A stretch of 64,000 nt of DNA from Acanthosoma haemorrhoidale (lineage: Eukaryota > Arthropoda > Insecta > Hemiptera > Acanthosomatidae), in contig OV884009.1 of NCBI GenBank assembly GCA_930367205.1, positions 119,363,454 through 119,427,453 on the forward strand, in the 5' to 3' direction. Every line of letters begins with the position of its first letter. The first letter of the stretch is position 1. Shown piece by piece: positions 33,230 to 45,226 of the stretch. Under the pieces are notes generated by a model. That model did no database searches. It was not told where the DNA came from and was given only the letters and a program-made list of their open reading frames with translations. The translations under genes were made by a program, and so were the position numbers.

Positions 33230-33793
33230 CTACCTTATATCCATATGTACATATTTACAGTGACTCCTCTGGAACCGCCGATACATCGTTGGCTTCGGGT
33301 GAGCCTTTCCGAAGACTCGGCTGCTCACCCCGCGCCACCTCCTGGATATATTGAAGTGCCCGGAGCCTTGTACCCTTCTCCACTCCCCGACGAATCTGCA
33401 GAACGCGGTGTATCTAATTTCATCATTCACCAGCGACGCCAGTTCGGACTCGTCCAGGCTGTACTCTCCTATCGAGCGGAACAGCCGTGCTCTAGCCGGT
33501 TCTAACGCATAACAAGAGAGCACGACGTGCTCCGCGGTGTCATCCTCTCCGCAATGAGGGCAGGACCTGCTTTCTGCCCTCTTGTATTCGTAAAGCCTGG
33601 CACGAAATTCACCGTGTCCTGTAAGCACTTGTGACACCCAGTACTCTAGGGAGACCCAACTTGCCCTCAGCCTGTCCTGGACTGAGGGGAAGAAGTACTT
33701 CCTCAGGGTGCTCCCCTTAGTCGTACCTGTCCACCTGGCACCCCAAGCCTCTATCGTCCATTCCCTTATGAGGGCCCTCCACCTCCCAGGCAC
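33230..33793 (-). pseudogene. R1-like LINE ORF2 C-terminus, unit 3 (longer)
   Basis: The same C-terminus as units 1 and 2 with about 50 more residues upstream (GRWRALIREWTIEAWGARW), which belong to the end of the RNase H region. The frame stays open to about 33838, where the element is 5' truncated against jockey copy 1. The longer extent shows this unit is the source of the other two. Confidence 0.85.
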
Positions 33794-33839
33794 TTCCTCA
33801 ATTCTTCTCCGTAGGGGAGGTGGACTAACTTTTTCTTCT

Positions 33840-36275
33840 AAAATAGTTTAGGAACACTAAACTATTCACTCACGCGCCTCGATGATTTCTCCTAGGATCA
33901 TAGTCCTTTATTATTAACCATTTCCCTAAGACCAATTCAAAAACTTCCTTTTCCTTCATTTATTAGGTGCCCGATTGACTGGGACCACTACCGCCAGATT
34001 CTTACAGAATCCGTAGACCTCAAAGTGTCCCTAAAAACATCCCAAGACCTAGACGATGCAGTGAATTATTTCACTACTCTGGTCCAGAGGTTGGCTTGGG
34101 AGGGGTCGTCGTCCCATCGTCATCCAAAATTTTACAATCATAATCGTTTACCTCAGCATCTCAAAGATCTAATCCAATCCAAACGCCGCTCCAGAACAGT
34201 GTGGCAAAGATCCCGACATCCTGCTGATCGCCGCTCTTACAATCAGTACTGCAGATTTGTAAAGCGGCTATTGGCATCCTTCCGTTCCGATTCCTTCAAT
34301 TCCCACGCCCCCTTCTGTCTACCAGGGATAACTCCCTGGGGAATCTAACCAAAAAAATCCTAAAGTATCAACCTGTTTCACACCCACTCCGTCGTGAAGA
34401 TGGGTCCTAGGCGGCTTCGGGTGGGGATAGGTTGAAGGAATTTGCTCTGCATTACCCATACTTTCACACCTCACCTTTCTCATCAAAACCATAAACACAG
34501 CACAACTGTGGAAGATTTCCTCACTTCACTTATACCTCTCTCACTTCCACCAAAAGCCGTTAACCCCTCTGAGGTCAAATACCTTTTGAAAAGCTTACCT
34601 TACCGAAATGCCCTGGATATGATCTCCTTACTCCTCAAATTCTCAAAAAACTTCCTCCTAAAGCTAAAATCTTCCTAACCTACATATGTACATATAATGA
34701 TTGCATTATCCGAACGACGCACTTTCCTCTCCTCTGGAAACATTCCATTATTGTCCTATTCACTCATCTTACCGTCCAATTTGCCTACTTCCTATTCTCT
34801 CAAAAATATTTGAGAAACTCCTGGTAAAACGTCTACTTCCAATTGTTGAATCCAAAAACCTTTTTCCTACACACCAGTTTGGTTTCCGTCAACGACATTC
34901 CACTGCTCAACAAGGTCTTCGCGTTGTTGATCACATCTCCTCAGCCCTTGAAAGCAAACAGTATTGCACTGCTGCCTTTCTTGATATAGCTTAAGCTTTT
35001 GACAGAGTTTGGCATGCAGGTTTGCTCTACAAGCTCAAAAGATATTTACCACAGACCCTTTTCCTAATCCTACAGTCCTACCTTTGAAACCACTTCTTCC
35101 AAGTTAGCTGTGGTTTAGAATATTCTAACTACTATCCCATAAAAGCAGGAGTTCCACAGGGCAGTGTCCTGGGTCCCATCTTCTATAACCTATACACCAC
35201 TGATGTCCTCACTACCCCCAATACCATCTTGGCCACATTTGCAGACACATGCATGACACTGCAGTCTTGTCATCCCACCTTGAACCCGTTATAGCATCCC
35301 ATAACCTTCAAAAACACCTTGATGATATCGAGTATTGGTGCTACCAATGGCGGATCAAAGTTAATGAAGCAAAATGTTCCCACATTACCTTCACCCTCTG
35401 TCGCAAGTCTTGTCCACTGGCTTATTTTAATTCTATTCCTGTCCCTGTATCCGAGACAGTACGGTACTTAGTCTTTCATATCGACAAACGACTGACCTGG
35501 TACCCACATACGAGGCTAAAAAGACAAGAACGAAACAGACGCTTTGGACAACTGTACAGGCTACTTCAAAAGAAATTCCATCTCTCAATAGAAAATAAAT
35601 TACTAATCTACAAATTTATACTTAAGCCAATCTGGACATACGGAATAGAGCTATGGGGGACAGCAAAAAAGTCGAACATCAAGCGTATCCAATCCTTTCA
35701 ATCTAAAGTCCTGAGAAAAATATTAAATGCCCCTTATTACGTCAGCAACAAAACCCTTCATAACGATCTTTACATACCTTCTTGAACTCATCCCTTCCAA
35801 GTATATGAAATTCCATAGTAGCTTCTCCAACACCCTAATCCTGTAGCACAGTCATTGCACTGCGCCACTCATCCCTATAATCCTCCTTGGATACTGAAAC
35901 TGCAGTGGCCTCGTGACCTGCTATAAATGCGTGACAGTGGGAGCCCTGGCAATGGCCAGTTTATCCAATCATGCTCTGAGCGTCTGTGGCTCTCGCGCTC
36001 TTCGTCAGCCTTCACTGGCTCGCATCCAATGACGCTGCTGACGGCCGAGCGTGGGGGACTTCCCCAGACTCCGCTTCCTCTTTCGCATGCGAGGGAGGTG
36101 ACAAACATGTGGATTTAGGAGGCCTCTGGGCTTTTTGTAAATAGTGTATGCATGAGTGAGTGAATGTTGAATTGTAAATATGGCGTGAGCGAAAACATTT
36201 ATTTCAATTACTTATTGCCTAATAAGGCAGATTGTAATTTCAGCTCAATAAAGAAATATATACAATATTTTAACC
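33840..36275 (+). mobile_element. Jockey-like LINE copy 1, right part (end of EN, RT, 3' UTR)
   Basis: It resumes at AGTTTAGGAACACTAAACTA, the counterpart of NSLG in the endonuclease of copies 2 and 3, so about 410 bp of endonuclease are missing at the interruption. RT blocks SYRPICLLPILSKIFEKLL and HQFGFRQRHSTAQQGLRV are present. The FADD box region is frameshifted (about 35235). The 3' part ends with GGCAGATTGTAATTTC and AATAAAG, as in copies 2 and 3. Stops and frame changes are frequent; the copy is dead. Confidence 0.87.
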
Positions 36276-36339
36276 ATATTTATTGATTGTAGATATTAAA
36301 ACCTAAGAAAACTCTACTTAATTCAGCGTTAACATTGCA

Positions 36340-36760
36340 AAAAGGCGGTTCGGACTACTCATAGACTTCTGAACAGGAAATACCACCTTACATTAGGAAA
36401 AAATATACTGATCATGTACAAAGCCCTACTTAAACCAATACAGACTTGAAGAAGAAGGTGATCAGCGAATGCCTCCGACATCAAGCGTATCCAATCCCAA
36501 CTCCTGATAACTCAGCCAGTTATACACTTTTTTATCTCACAAATAAAAGCCGCCTTAAAAACCTTACAAATTTTCAGTATAAAAGAACAAAATTCTTTAC
36601 ATTCCAATGTGTTTATGTATGATATATTGTGAACACCGCTTGAATGAGAGAGTAAATGAAAATTTGTATACGTATATTATATGATATTATTATTTATCCA
36701 ATTATCTATTGCCCTTTTAGAGCAGATTGTGATTTTCTTCAAATAAGGATTTATAAATGT
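36340..36760 (+). pseudogene. Second, older jockey-like LINE 3' fragment
   Basis: Broken frames read NRKYHLTLGKNILIMYKALLKPI and DIKRIQSQ, equivalent to the RT C-terminal region NKLLIYKxILKPIWTYGIE and NIKRIQSF of the neighbouring copies. It ends with a related 3' tail (GAGCAGATTGTGATTTTC). It is more diverged than copies 1-3. Confidence 0.6.
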
Positions 36761-37500
36761 TGAATTATTTATAAATATTTACATTTTAATGATGTTTCTT
36801 TTTCAAATGTATTTCAGCATCTAAGCAAGGCTACAGCTTAACTGTCTTAGGTACTAGTTCTGAAAATCAAATAAAACCTTCTGAGAAGAAAATAATTCAT
36901 ATTTCTTTAAATTTGTTTGTCAATATATTAATCATTAATATAAACAAAATTGAGGACGGTAACCCATGAATCAGCTAGTATAAAATAATCAATATTGGAT
37001 AAGGAATCTAGTTTTCCAATGAGTGGGAGGTTTATTTTTAATGGAGATGCTGCGTGAGGATGGTGTGCCGGCCCAATCCCCTACCTAGTCCCAATCGCCA
37101 GCATCATAAATAAACTATTCCACCTCTCCACTAGTTACTTATTTAAGGAAATTTTTTTTTTTTTCTGCTAGCTGCATTGCACGTTTCCAATCTAAATCAA
37201 AACCTGTTCCATTTAAGTATGAAATAAAATGCTTTTATCCTCCCTTGTAAACTAGTCCATGGCTCTGCGGCCTCACCGTTTTGCCTTTTAATTTATCTAA
37301 AGTTAGTTCAAAAACAGAGCTAAGCTAAAAACGAGGTTAGCTGAACAGTTCGAAGAAAGAGGCTAGGAGACATAATAAATCCAGAACGAATAAGGGTGCA
37401 ACACCGATGTTCAGAATCCATAATATTACGCTTCAGTACCCCCGTCTGAAAACCGTAAATGCCTTTAAAAAAATAGATTCTATAAGTATTCATGAAAACT
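36761..37500. other. Unassigned AT-rich sequence
   Basis: No coding similarity recognised. One poly(T) run lies near 37150. Confidence 0.5.
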
Positions 37501-37509
37501 AGCGTCCGT

Positions 37510-37960
37510 CAAGGTCTATGTTGGGAATAGTCACCCACCGCGGGCTAGGGTAAACACAACCCGACCGCTGTCCGGTGAGCTTCAAGAAAGAGTTAAGAGG
37601 ACGCCTGCCGTGAGCTACGGTCACTATAACCCAGCCACTGTCCGGCGAGCGTCAAGGGGTGGACCTGTGGTCTTTGACCTTTGCTGGTGGCCTAGTCGGT
37701 GGGCAGCTTTATTCGTATAGTTCTGACTCCATTAAGATCTTAGAAGGTGTGCCCCGACAAAGCACTATGTTCACGTTCGTTATCTAAGAGTATCTCACGT
37801 AAGAGATCTAAGAGGCGAAAACCGTCCAGATCCCAAAGGCGAGTTTGAACCGGAGAGAGGCAGACTGGATTGCCAGGGGAGACGCTACTAGGTAAACTTT
37901 GTAGGGCCCCGGCAATCTTCGTCCGCGAGGAAGGGGTCTCTTCCAAGGAGGTGCTAGTTT
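37510..37960 (+). repeat. Unnamed dispersed repeat, direct copy
   Basis: The segment from GGGTGGACCTGTGGTCTTTG to GTGCCCCGACAAAGCA (about 37655-37767) matches the reverse complement of 45236-45345 over more than 100 bp. The part from about 37815 to 37935 also resembles 39890-39965. It is GC-richer than its surroundings. No protein is recognised. Confidence 0.7.
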
Positions 37961-38101
37961 TAGTGAGACGAAGGCAGAGAATCCCACTAGGAAGGTGTGG
38001 GGTCTGACAACGCCGGACCAAAACATAGCGAGGTTAGGAAGGATAGATACAGAGGTAGTTGAATATGAAAGCCATTGTTCGTGTAGAGCAGCAAGCGTCA
38101 G

Positions 38102-38244
<143 letters not shown>

Positions 38245-38249
38245 CAGTG

Positions 38250-40210
38250 TTTTTCAGGTGTCTGGTTGTGAGAGTCAGGCGAATGCCCCGACGCGCCCCC
38301 TTCGGCTGTTTTGTGCACTAGTTTCCCCCTCTCTTAACTGACTATTAAAAATATGGAAACATAGGTGGATATTTTCTGGGCCGAGAAGAGGGCAATTTCT
38401 AATTATTCACGGTGAAGAAGTTGACACAACGGTCAATGACAACGGAGATGACAGAGATTTACTCTACTATTTTGCGTCACTAGGCGTATACATGGGTATA
38501 TATGTGTATTCTACCTACCTTACTTGACGACTACTCCTTACGATGCAGTTTATATTTTGAATATAATAATTACTTATCGTTTCGATATTTGAATAAAACA
38601 ATTTGAAAGCAATAGAATAACAATTTACTCCAAATACTTGATTCCTCCAACATACTCAGTCTAAAACCTCGTTGTTTACATAGTGAGAGTTCAATATCGC
38701 TACCGCAACACTTACAGCCATGGCTGGAACTGTCACATCCACTCCTATTGTATAAACTGTGTACAGTTGCCACCATGACAGCAGTTACTGTCGCACTGCA
38801 TACAGTACTGTCCCACTATCAGGATTGACGTGATAGTTAACTGTATCTCTGTCGTGACAGTGAAATATAATGTCACGTTAACTGACACCTTTACAGTGTA
38901 TACACGTGTATACCTTTACAGTAAACTGTTGCGCCTTATCTTGTTTTATCAACAAATTTACGCTCAACAAAATATTTTTTTTATTATGTGTTGATTGTTT
39001 TGATACTGTCTCAATCGTGTAATTTGGTTATGTCTGTACTTGAAATTGAAGGAATTAATTTCAGTCATATCAAAACGGTGGATCGAATCAAGTTGCAACG
39101 TTTTGATATAACTCAGTTGTTGGAGGATAATCAAGTTTCCCTGTTTATAGAGGAAATGTGATCCAGAAAAAGCGTGTGAAGCGTGAAGCGGCAGAGAGAT
39201 CACACCGTTTAATCTTTATAATTTCGAAGACAATGAATGCACCTACTGCAGCAACCATCCCTACATCCACCATTTTCCTAACTCACTGTCACCAGGTTTA
39301 CTGTCATCGTGGAGGACACTGTCTCACTGACAGAAAACTTGACGACTAAGCCCCCAGCAAAGGTCAAAGACTACAGCTTCATTTACTTCTTTCTGACACC
39401 CTCCAGTCAGTGACATAAAGACCCTTTTATTTCTGTAATTGTGCCAAAACTAAATTCCAATGAGGTTGAATAACACTTATGAAATAAGATCTGGTGTACT
39501 TTGTAGGAAATTCAGCGTAACTCACTTACCGATGCCTCCCTACTGTAGACTCAAGACTCATTTCAATGGTCCATAGTCCATCCACAATTTCTTCTTCCAT
39601 TTAGGATAGGAGACAACTTTAGAGACTCTATATAATCATTATTGGTATGAGAATATGTCTAAATTTGAAGAAAATTTGTTAATAAATTGGGAAAGATTCA
39701 GGATGTGACCTTGACAACGGCTTGGTCTATTTGACTCCATCTTCTATCGATAGATCCGCGTACCCCGACAGTGCACCGTGTCCAGGACAGGTAGATACAG
39801 GTTAGGATTTGTGGTACTTTTACGTGGTCTTGGAGTGCCACAAGTTCACATTCGGAATCTTACTTAGGTTAGGTGATAGCCGTCCGTCCTCAAAGGCGAA
39901 TGTGAACCAGAAGGAAACTGACTGAACCACTGGGGGGGGGGGCTAGGTAAATGTGGTGAATGCCGCAAGCTTGTGAGAAGGAGTACATAAACTTCAAAGA
40001 GATGTACTTCAGTAAAAAAAAGTAGTGAACCCAGTTAAGAAAACCAAAACTAAGGCTTATGCCAACCTGCCACCTCAGCGCCACCTATCAACTACGGTGA
40101 CAACCTTCGGTCAGCAGGACCTCTTCATGAGGTTTTACGCCCTAGATTTTTATTTTTATTGTTAGTTTATTTATTGCTGTGATTAACGTGCTGTTTATAT
40201 TCTGTTACAG
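38250..40210. other. Non-coding stretch before the first channel exon
   Basis: It includes a perfect 16-bp palindrome (38898-38913) and a diverged piece of the 37.5-kb repeat (about 39890-39965, containing a G run). No upstream channel exon was found here; the N-terminal exons are probably further left, beyond the TE cluster or outside the window. Confidence 0.5.
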
Positions 40211-40419
40211 ACATTCTGTGTCGTCTCCAAGCGGTTCAGGAAAAACTACATTCACAGGTTCACCTCAACCTCTTCCTTTTATCTCTTTTCACCTTGGAAT
40301 CCAGTGAGAAAGAGTTGTATATTTTTGTGTACAAATCAGTATTTCGATTACATTGTCATGACAACTATATTACTCAATTGCATATTCTTAGCCAAAACTG
40401 AACCGGTAGATGAGGCAGA
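40211..40419 (+). CDS. NaCP60E: DSC1/NaCP60E-type cation channel, exon with domain I S1
   Basis: Part of an insect voltage-gated cation channel of the sodium-channel superfamily (DSC1 type), a four-domain plasma membrane protein. This exon encodes the cytoplasmic run-in (FCVVSKRFRKNYIHRF, SPWNPVRKSCIF) and the S1 helix (QYFDYIVMTTILLNCIFLA). It begins in phase 0 after TTCTGTTACAG and ends after two bases of a Glu codon at GTAAGTAC. The sequence favours DSC1 over para: para has VVVSKGKDIFRF at this point. The 5' exons with the N-terminus are not seen. The next exon completes the codon in frame, which supports the boundaries. Confidence 0.88.
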
Positions 40420-42049
40420 GTAAGTACACAATTTAAATCTTGTTATGATTAATATATATCAACTATTAAATCAGTAATATATCAGTAATTATTAAATTTA
40501 CTTAAAACATTTGTGTTTTTTTTTTACTTATTCAATCAATAATTACTTTAGCGGTCTATGTTTATATGTTTATGTTCATAAATAGTTTGATGAAAATCTA
40601 ACAGACTGTAAATAATTATGTGTAATGGAAAATTACGAAATATTAGGAAGAAGTCACAATTTCTCTTTGCAGATTATAATTACAGGCGTAGTATAGATAC
40701 AATACGTGGTATTTATATAATGATTCAGAGCTGCAGTGTGTTTTGATTGTGAAAGACTGAATCTGAACTCTCGAAGTCTATCAATGCATTTTTAAAAATA
40801 TAAAACACTGTAACGATGCTGTGAATAATAATAACCTATATAGTTAATCATGGGTTCTGACCATGGAGACGAAAACAATTTCTGCAAGCATGGAGGGGGG
40901 GGGGTGAGCACAAGAGAATCAGCAATACTTACAGGGCCTTTATGGTAATCTATTTACTACTAAATGCATCCATGTGCCATAAGAGACTTGGATAACTACT
41001 CTATGGCAAGTGAGGATGGAGAAGGGACCAAGGTTCGGATACCATGAAGATCTGTAGGCTATAGGGTATAGGATATAAGGTCAAGCTGCTAGCTGAGGCC
41101 GGGCCTATGCATGTACGAGTACTTTAACCCCAATCACTAAGTGTTCTGAAACTAAAAATCCTCAATCGTAAATAAGCATAGAAAAAAGTAACTACCACTT
41201 ACCAAACAAAACTTTCTATCGGGAAATAAATGTAACCGTGTTCATCTTGGAAAATAAACAAAAATCAAGCAGCCACTCCGTCACTATGAACTACGAATAA
41301 TCAATCGATCACCCAAGTGTCGGAATTTTGTACAATTTTACTAAATAAACAAAAATGATAATGCGATTAGCACATAGTCCAATCTGGTTGCCTGCGATAT
41401 TCATAAGACTGTATTTTTCTAATCTGTCAACTCATAGCAGAGAAATTACTAGATTGACTAGTTTGCATACCACACATCACTTAACTTAATAAATTAGAGC
41501 ACTGCTAGTTAACTTATTTTTATTTTAAAAAGTCGTTAAAACTCATTATCATATTCCCAGTCCTTTTTAGCCTAGATGTATAGGATTCTCTACACCATCT
41601 CTTAATGGTAATAAAAATAGTTACAAGTTAAAAAAAAAAAAAGAGGTTCGTTAATACAAAGACAAATATCACAGGGATAGTAATGAAAGCTAATGCAGGC
41701 CATTTTTAAAATTCCATAACTTCTAAATAAAATGAAGCACGGAAACATAAATAACATAAGAAACAAACTTCTGTTATTTTTCAATTGTTTTTATTTAAGT
41801 TTGCATGTTCTAATATAGAAAAAAATATGTAAAGGAATGACTATTACCCAAATTCTTCCTTGTATACTCATTCAATTTCTGGACTATATCCTAATCGGTT
41901 TTAGAGATGTGGATACCTCCAGAATAGTAATCATCGGAGGACTCAAATATTTGATACTTTTCCCTAACTCATACTCTTTTACTGATTAACGATTACTGGT
42001 TATCGTCTGCATTTCTAATGGTTTAATAATCACTAGCCAATGAAGAAGT

Positions 42050-42130
42050 AGCTTGTTCCCAGACCTCCCCATCTTAGACCACGCTCTCTTTCTAACTGAG
42101 CCATCCCTGTCGAAACGGTAGCCTGGTAAA
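42050..42130 (-). repeat. tRNA-like SINE fragment, truncated
   Basis: On the minus strand GATGGCTCAGTTAGAAAGAG gives a good Pol III A box, and GATGGGGAGGTCTGGG aligns with TTGGGGAGGTCACGGG of the neighbouring SINE. The B box itself is lost. Confidence 0.4.
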
Positions 42131-42379
42131 TATCCCATCTTTCTCCGATAAAAACCTCTGATACATCGCCAATCAATCACCATTGAAGCTATTGAAAATA
42201 AAAAAAAATTATCCACACTATTTTTTTATTAATGGGCATGTATTTTTTTTTTTAAATAATCGTTCATTTAATAAAACTTAGTTTTAGTCAGGTTAACTGA
42301 CAAAACATAAATATAAAGCTAAAAAAAAACCTAATATCTACCAAAAACAAGTTAAAAACCACACCCAACACCTATCCAC

Positions 42380-42640
42380 ATGCAAACCATCTCAAGTAAG
42401 ATGTAAATTGAGTGGTACTACTATCCCTACAGCAGTTGACGATACTGTTTCTTGGACCAGGGTGGTGATAGCAGTTGGCGACACTGAAGCGTGGGGGGTA
42501 GTTAAGGAGTATTAGTTCATCCCGGGTATAAAACAGACTAGTTCTAAAACGTTTATATACATACAATACGAACCCGTGACCTCCCCAATATTCACTTTGG
42601 TACTCTACCAACTGAACTACCCTGCACGGTAGATCTTCCC
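42380..42640 (-). mobile_element. tRNA-derived SINE
   Basis: The minus strand reads GCAGGGTAGTTCAGTTGGTA (A box TAGTTCAGTTGG, about 42609-42620) and then GGTTCGTATT (B box, 42565-42574), spaced as in a tRNA. The anticodon arm does not fold and about 180 bp of unrelated body follow, so it is a SINE head rather than a tRNA gene. Pol III transcription would run antisense to the channel gene. Confidence 0.6.
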
Positions 42641-42894
42641 AATTTAATTTCCTTTGGCCAAACCTTTGCAGGGCTGTAACATCGCACCAAGGCACTATGG
42701 GGCTCTTTTGAATTGAAGTTAAAAATAGTCTACCTAGAGCAATATATTTTTATTTGGCTAATATTTATTAATACTCTATAAATTTATATATATGTATCAA
42801 ACTACGTTATATTTTAGTAACTCAAATGTTCATCAACATATTCAAAATAGTAAAATTTATTCTCGTCGTTATTTTAACAAAGTTGTTTATCTAG

Positions 42895-43115
42895 GTACAT
42901 ATTTCTGGCTATTTACACTGCAGAGATGTTTATCAAATGTGTTGCGAAAGGCTTTGTATTTAACAAATACACTTATCTAAGAAATCCATGGAATTGGCTT
43001 GATTTTGTTGTAATAACTTCTGGCTATGCAACCATAGGCCTAGAAGTGGGAAATCTTGCTGGTCTTCGGACATTTCGTGTTCTACGAGCCTTAAAGACTG
43101 TTTCCATTATGCCAG
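42895..43115 (+). CDS. NaCP60E: DSC1/NaCP60E-type channel, exon with domain I S2-S4
   Basis: Encodes S2 (EYIFLAIYTAEMFIKCVAKGF), S3 (NPWNWLDFVVITSGYATIGLE) and the S4 voltage sensor (LAGLRTFRVLRALKTVSIMPG), with positive residues at every third position (R, R, R, K). The acceptor is TTTATCTAG and the donor G|GTATGT. The last codon is completed by GT of the next exon. ITSGYATIG and LAGLRTF match the DSC1 type, where para has IALAYVTMG and LAALRTF. No duplicated alternative S3/S4 exon was seen nearby. Confidence 0.93.
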
Positions 43116-43876
43116 GTATGTCATTATTGTCATATTTTTTCACCAACGAAAATAAACACACGGAAATTTAGATAGATAGATACTTTATTTATCTACATAT
43201 AAATTATAAATTGATAAATTTATGTATTATATAGAAAACTTTTCGGATGGTTTTTGAGGTGAGACATGTATAAATTAAATAGAGTGAAGGAAAGAACGGA
43301 ACCTTTGATATTCCTTGTCATAAACGTCTTCTTTTATTTGCTGAAAAAATTGTGAATAGATAAAATGTTGACAAAAATAAATCTACTGAAATAGGATAGA
43401 ATGAGATTAAATAAGTAATGAATATCCTGGGTTCTTTAGGCTTTATTTTATGGGGTGTCTTTTTGTGTTAGCACAACTAATGCCCTGAATTTGAGGCGAG
43501 AAATGATAAGAGTAAATGTTTAATGGGCTTGAGGCAGTGGGTCCTTCTGCGACGTCTTAACACAATTATCTCAAATACCGCACTTTTATTTTTAAATTCA
43601 GCGGTCAAAGTTGAATCAATATCGTTTCACTTACCAATCTATGTTTAATAAATAATGCCAGTTAAATCAACGTTTTTTATTCCTATGTATTTCTTATAAT
43701 AATAACATTTCATTCTTTTAAACCACCTAAATATCACCAATTTAAAATGACTCATGAATGTTAATTTATGTCATATATTTAAAAAAATACATTTTACTAA
43801 TTAACTAATGATAGTTATAAGAATCGTTTTGAAAGTTATGATATAAAACTAAGGTAATACATATTTTATTTTACAG
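43116..43876 (+). other. Channel intron (761 bp)
   Basis: GT-AG. GATAGATAGATACTTTATTTAT at 43171-43192 looks like the 3' tail of a minus-strand LINE. Confidence 0.7.
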
Positions 43877-44057
43877 GTCTTAAGACAATTATAAACGCCC
43901 TTTTACATTCATTTAAACAACTAGCTGAAGTAATGACATTAACAATTTTTTGTTTAATGGTATTCGCATTATTTGCTCTTCAAGTGTACATGGGTGAATT
44001 AAGAAATAAGTGTGTGCCGGATCCTCCAAAACCTACCTCACATATCAAATGGAAAAC
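43877..44057 (+). CDS. NaCP60E: DSC1/NaCP60E-type channel, exon with domain I S5
   Basis: Encodes the S4-S5 linker ([19 protein letters not shown]) and the S5 helix ([20 protein letters not shown]), followed by the start of the extracellular turret ([13 protein letters not shown]). It starts with the last two bases of a Gly codon after TTTTACAG and ends with two bases of a Thr codon before GTAAGTAT. Length 181 nt agrees with both split codons. The cysteine in RNKC is conserved in the family. Confidence 0.93.
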
Positions 44058-44339
44058 GTAAGTATACAGTACTACTACTTATTCTATTCTACAATTGAAC
44101 GCTATAGGCAGTATGTCCATATTTCCTTGGGCAGTTAGTATATCTTTGTATAGCATAGTGTTTATGGAAATGGGCCAATTTAGCAAATACACAGATAAAA
44201 TGTGCTGAGGAGGATTGGTAGCTAGAATAAGGATTCGTTTGAGGCCTTGATTATGTGAGCGAAGACTGGTTGAGGCCCATTGATGCTTGAGAATGGTTCT
44301 CTCTACCACCACCTGGATCCTAGCTGGAGAATAGAGGGA

Positions 44340-44648
44340 AACTAATCCTACGTATATATCCTTCATCCAGTATCAGTGAGAATCCAACTAAAGCTACGTA
44401 TGTATCCTTCATCCAGTATCAGTGAGAATCCAACTAATCCTACGTATATATCCTTCATCCAGTATCAGTGAGAATCCAACTAAAGCTACGTATGTATCCT
44501 TCATCCAGTATCAGTGAGAATCCAACTAATGCTACGTATATATCCTTCATCCAGTATCAGTGAGAATCCAACTAATGCTACGTATGTATCCTTCATCCAG
44601 TATCGGTGAGAATCCAACTAATCCTACGTATATATCCGTCATCCTACA
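44340..44648. repeat. 46-bp minisatellite, about 6.5 units
   Basis: TACGTA recurs at 44349, 44395, 44441, 44487, 44533, 44579 and 44625, always 46 bp apart. Units alternate strictly between TACGTATATA and TACGTATGTA, so there is a 92-bp higher-order period. The core CATCCAGTATCAGTGAGAAT is nearly invariant. Confidence 0.97.
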
Positions 44649-45208
44649 GCCCTAATTCTCCTAGATTTCTGTGAACCATTTGATACCATAGACCACGCAA
44701 TCCTTTTTTTCCAAGTTAAGATCTCAGATTCTATGCCGATATCCCCGCTTTAACCCTTAAGAACATTTCCATCACGTTTTGCTGTGAGAGAGCGGTGTCC
44801 TCCTGTGAGTTTTTGAAACTGAAAGGATCATCGTGAGGAACGATCCACACCCAGCCGAGAGATCGACTCAACCGAAGCTACAATGACCCCATCTACCTGT
44901 GTAAGCAGGGTCGACTTTCCGGCCAAGAGGCTAACTCATTTTAGGCCCCTGCCGTGGTGGGCGCCAGGCTTCGCCTGGCCGACTTCAAACCATTGCCTAG
45001 GCACCCCTAGGCTCAACTCTTGGTAGACTCTCACTACCTTCCCGATTCCACCCGCCTCCTTTAGGCAATCCACACCCTATATCCTTCTTACACATCCTTC
45101 AAATGGGGGTCTCCCCTTAGTGAAAGGCACTTTCCAGCCAAAAATAATTTTCCTTATTTTTCCCACATTCCTATTTTTATAAGTTTGAGAGATTAGAAAA
45201 AAAAAAAA
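44641..45208 (+). pseudogene. LINE reverse-transcriptase fragment with 3' tail and poly(A)
   Basis: The frame ALILLDFCEPFDTIDHAIL at the start matches the RT block with LLDFSKAFDTIDHxLL of CR1/jockey-type LINEs. The coding part is lost soon after; a GC-richer tail with many stops ends in about 20 A at 45190-45208. It is 5' truncated and dead. Confidence 0.6.
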
Positions 45209-45226
45209 AAAAAAATTCTCCTGAAC

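Larger units (their letters stand above)
31984..33838 (-). repeat. Three tandem 617-bp copies of an R1-like LINE 3' end
   Basis: Units start at 31984, 32601 and 33218, exactly 617 bp apart, and are nearly identical (one difference noticed between the linkers of units 1 and 2: GTTAAGTATAC versus GTTAACTATAC). Each contains the C-terminal coding end of a LINE reverse transcriptase on the minus strand plus its 3' UTR. Units 1 and 2 stop at CTCCCC and join a 110-bp linker. Unit 3 continues further upstream into coding sequence to about 33838. The near identity indicates recent tandem duplication. Confidence 0.92.
40420..42894 (+). other. Channel intron (2475 bp)
   Basis: GT-AG intron, split codon after the second base. 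It carries two minus-strand tRNA-like SINE pieces near its 3' end (42050-42640); otherwise AT-rich without recognised features. Confidence 0.8.

Noticed and set aside
39158..39349. ORF upstream of the S1 exon as an N-terminal channel exon
   Set aside because: No similarity to the channel N-terminus and no matching donor in phase 0.
42560..42640. Functional tRNA gene on the minus strand
   Set aside because: A and B boxes are present but the anticodon arm does not fold, the acceptor ends do not pair and a non-tRNA body follows.
44340..44648. CRISPR-like array
   Set aside because: The units abut with no spacers and the DNA is eukaryotic; it is a minisatellite.
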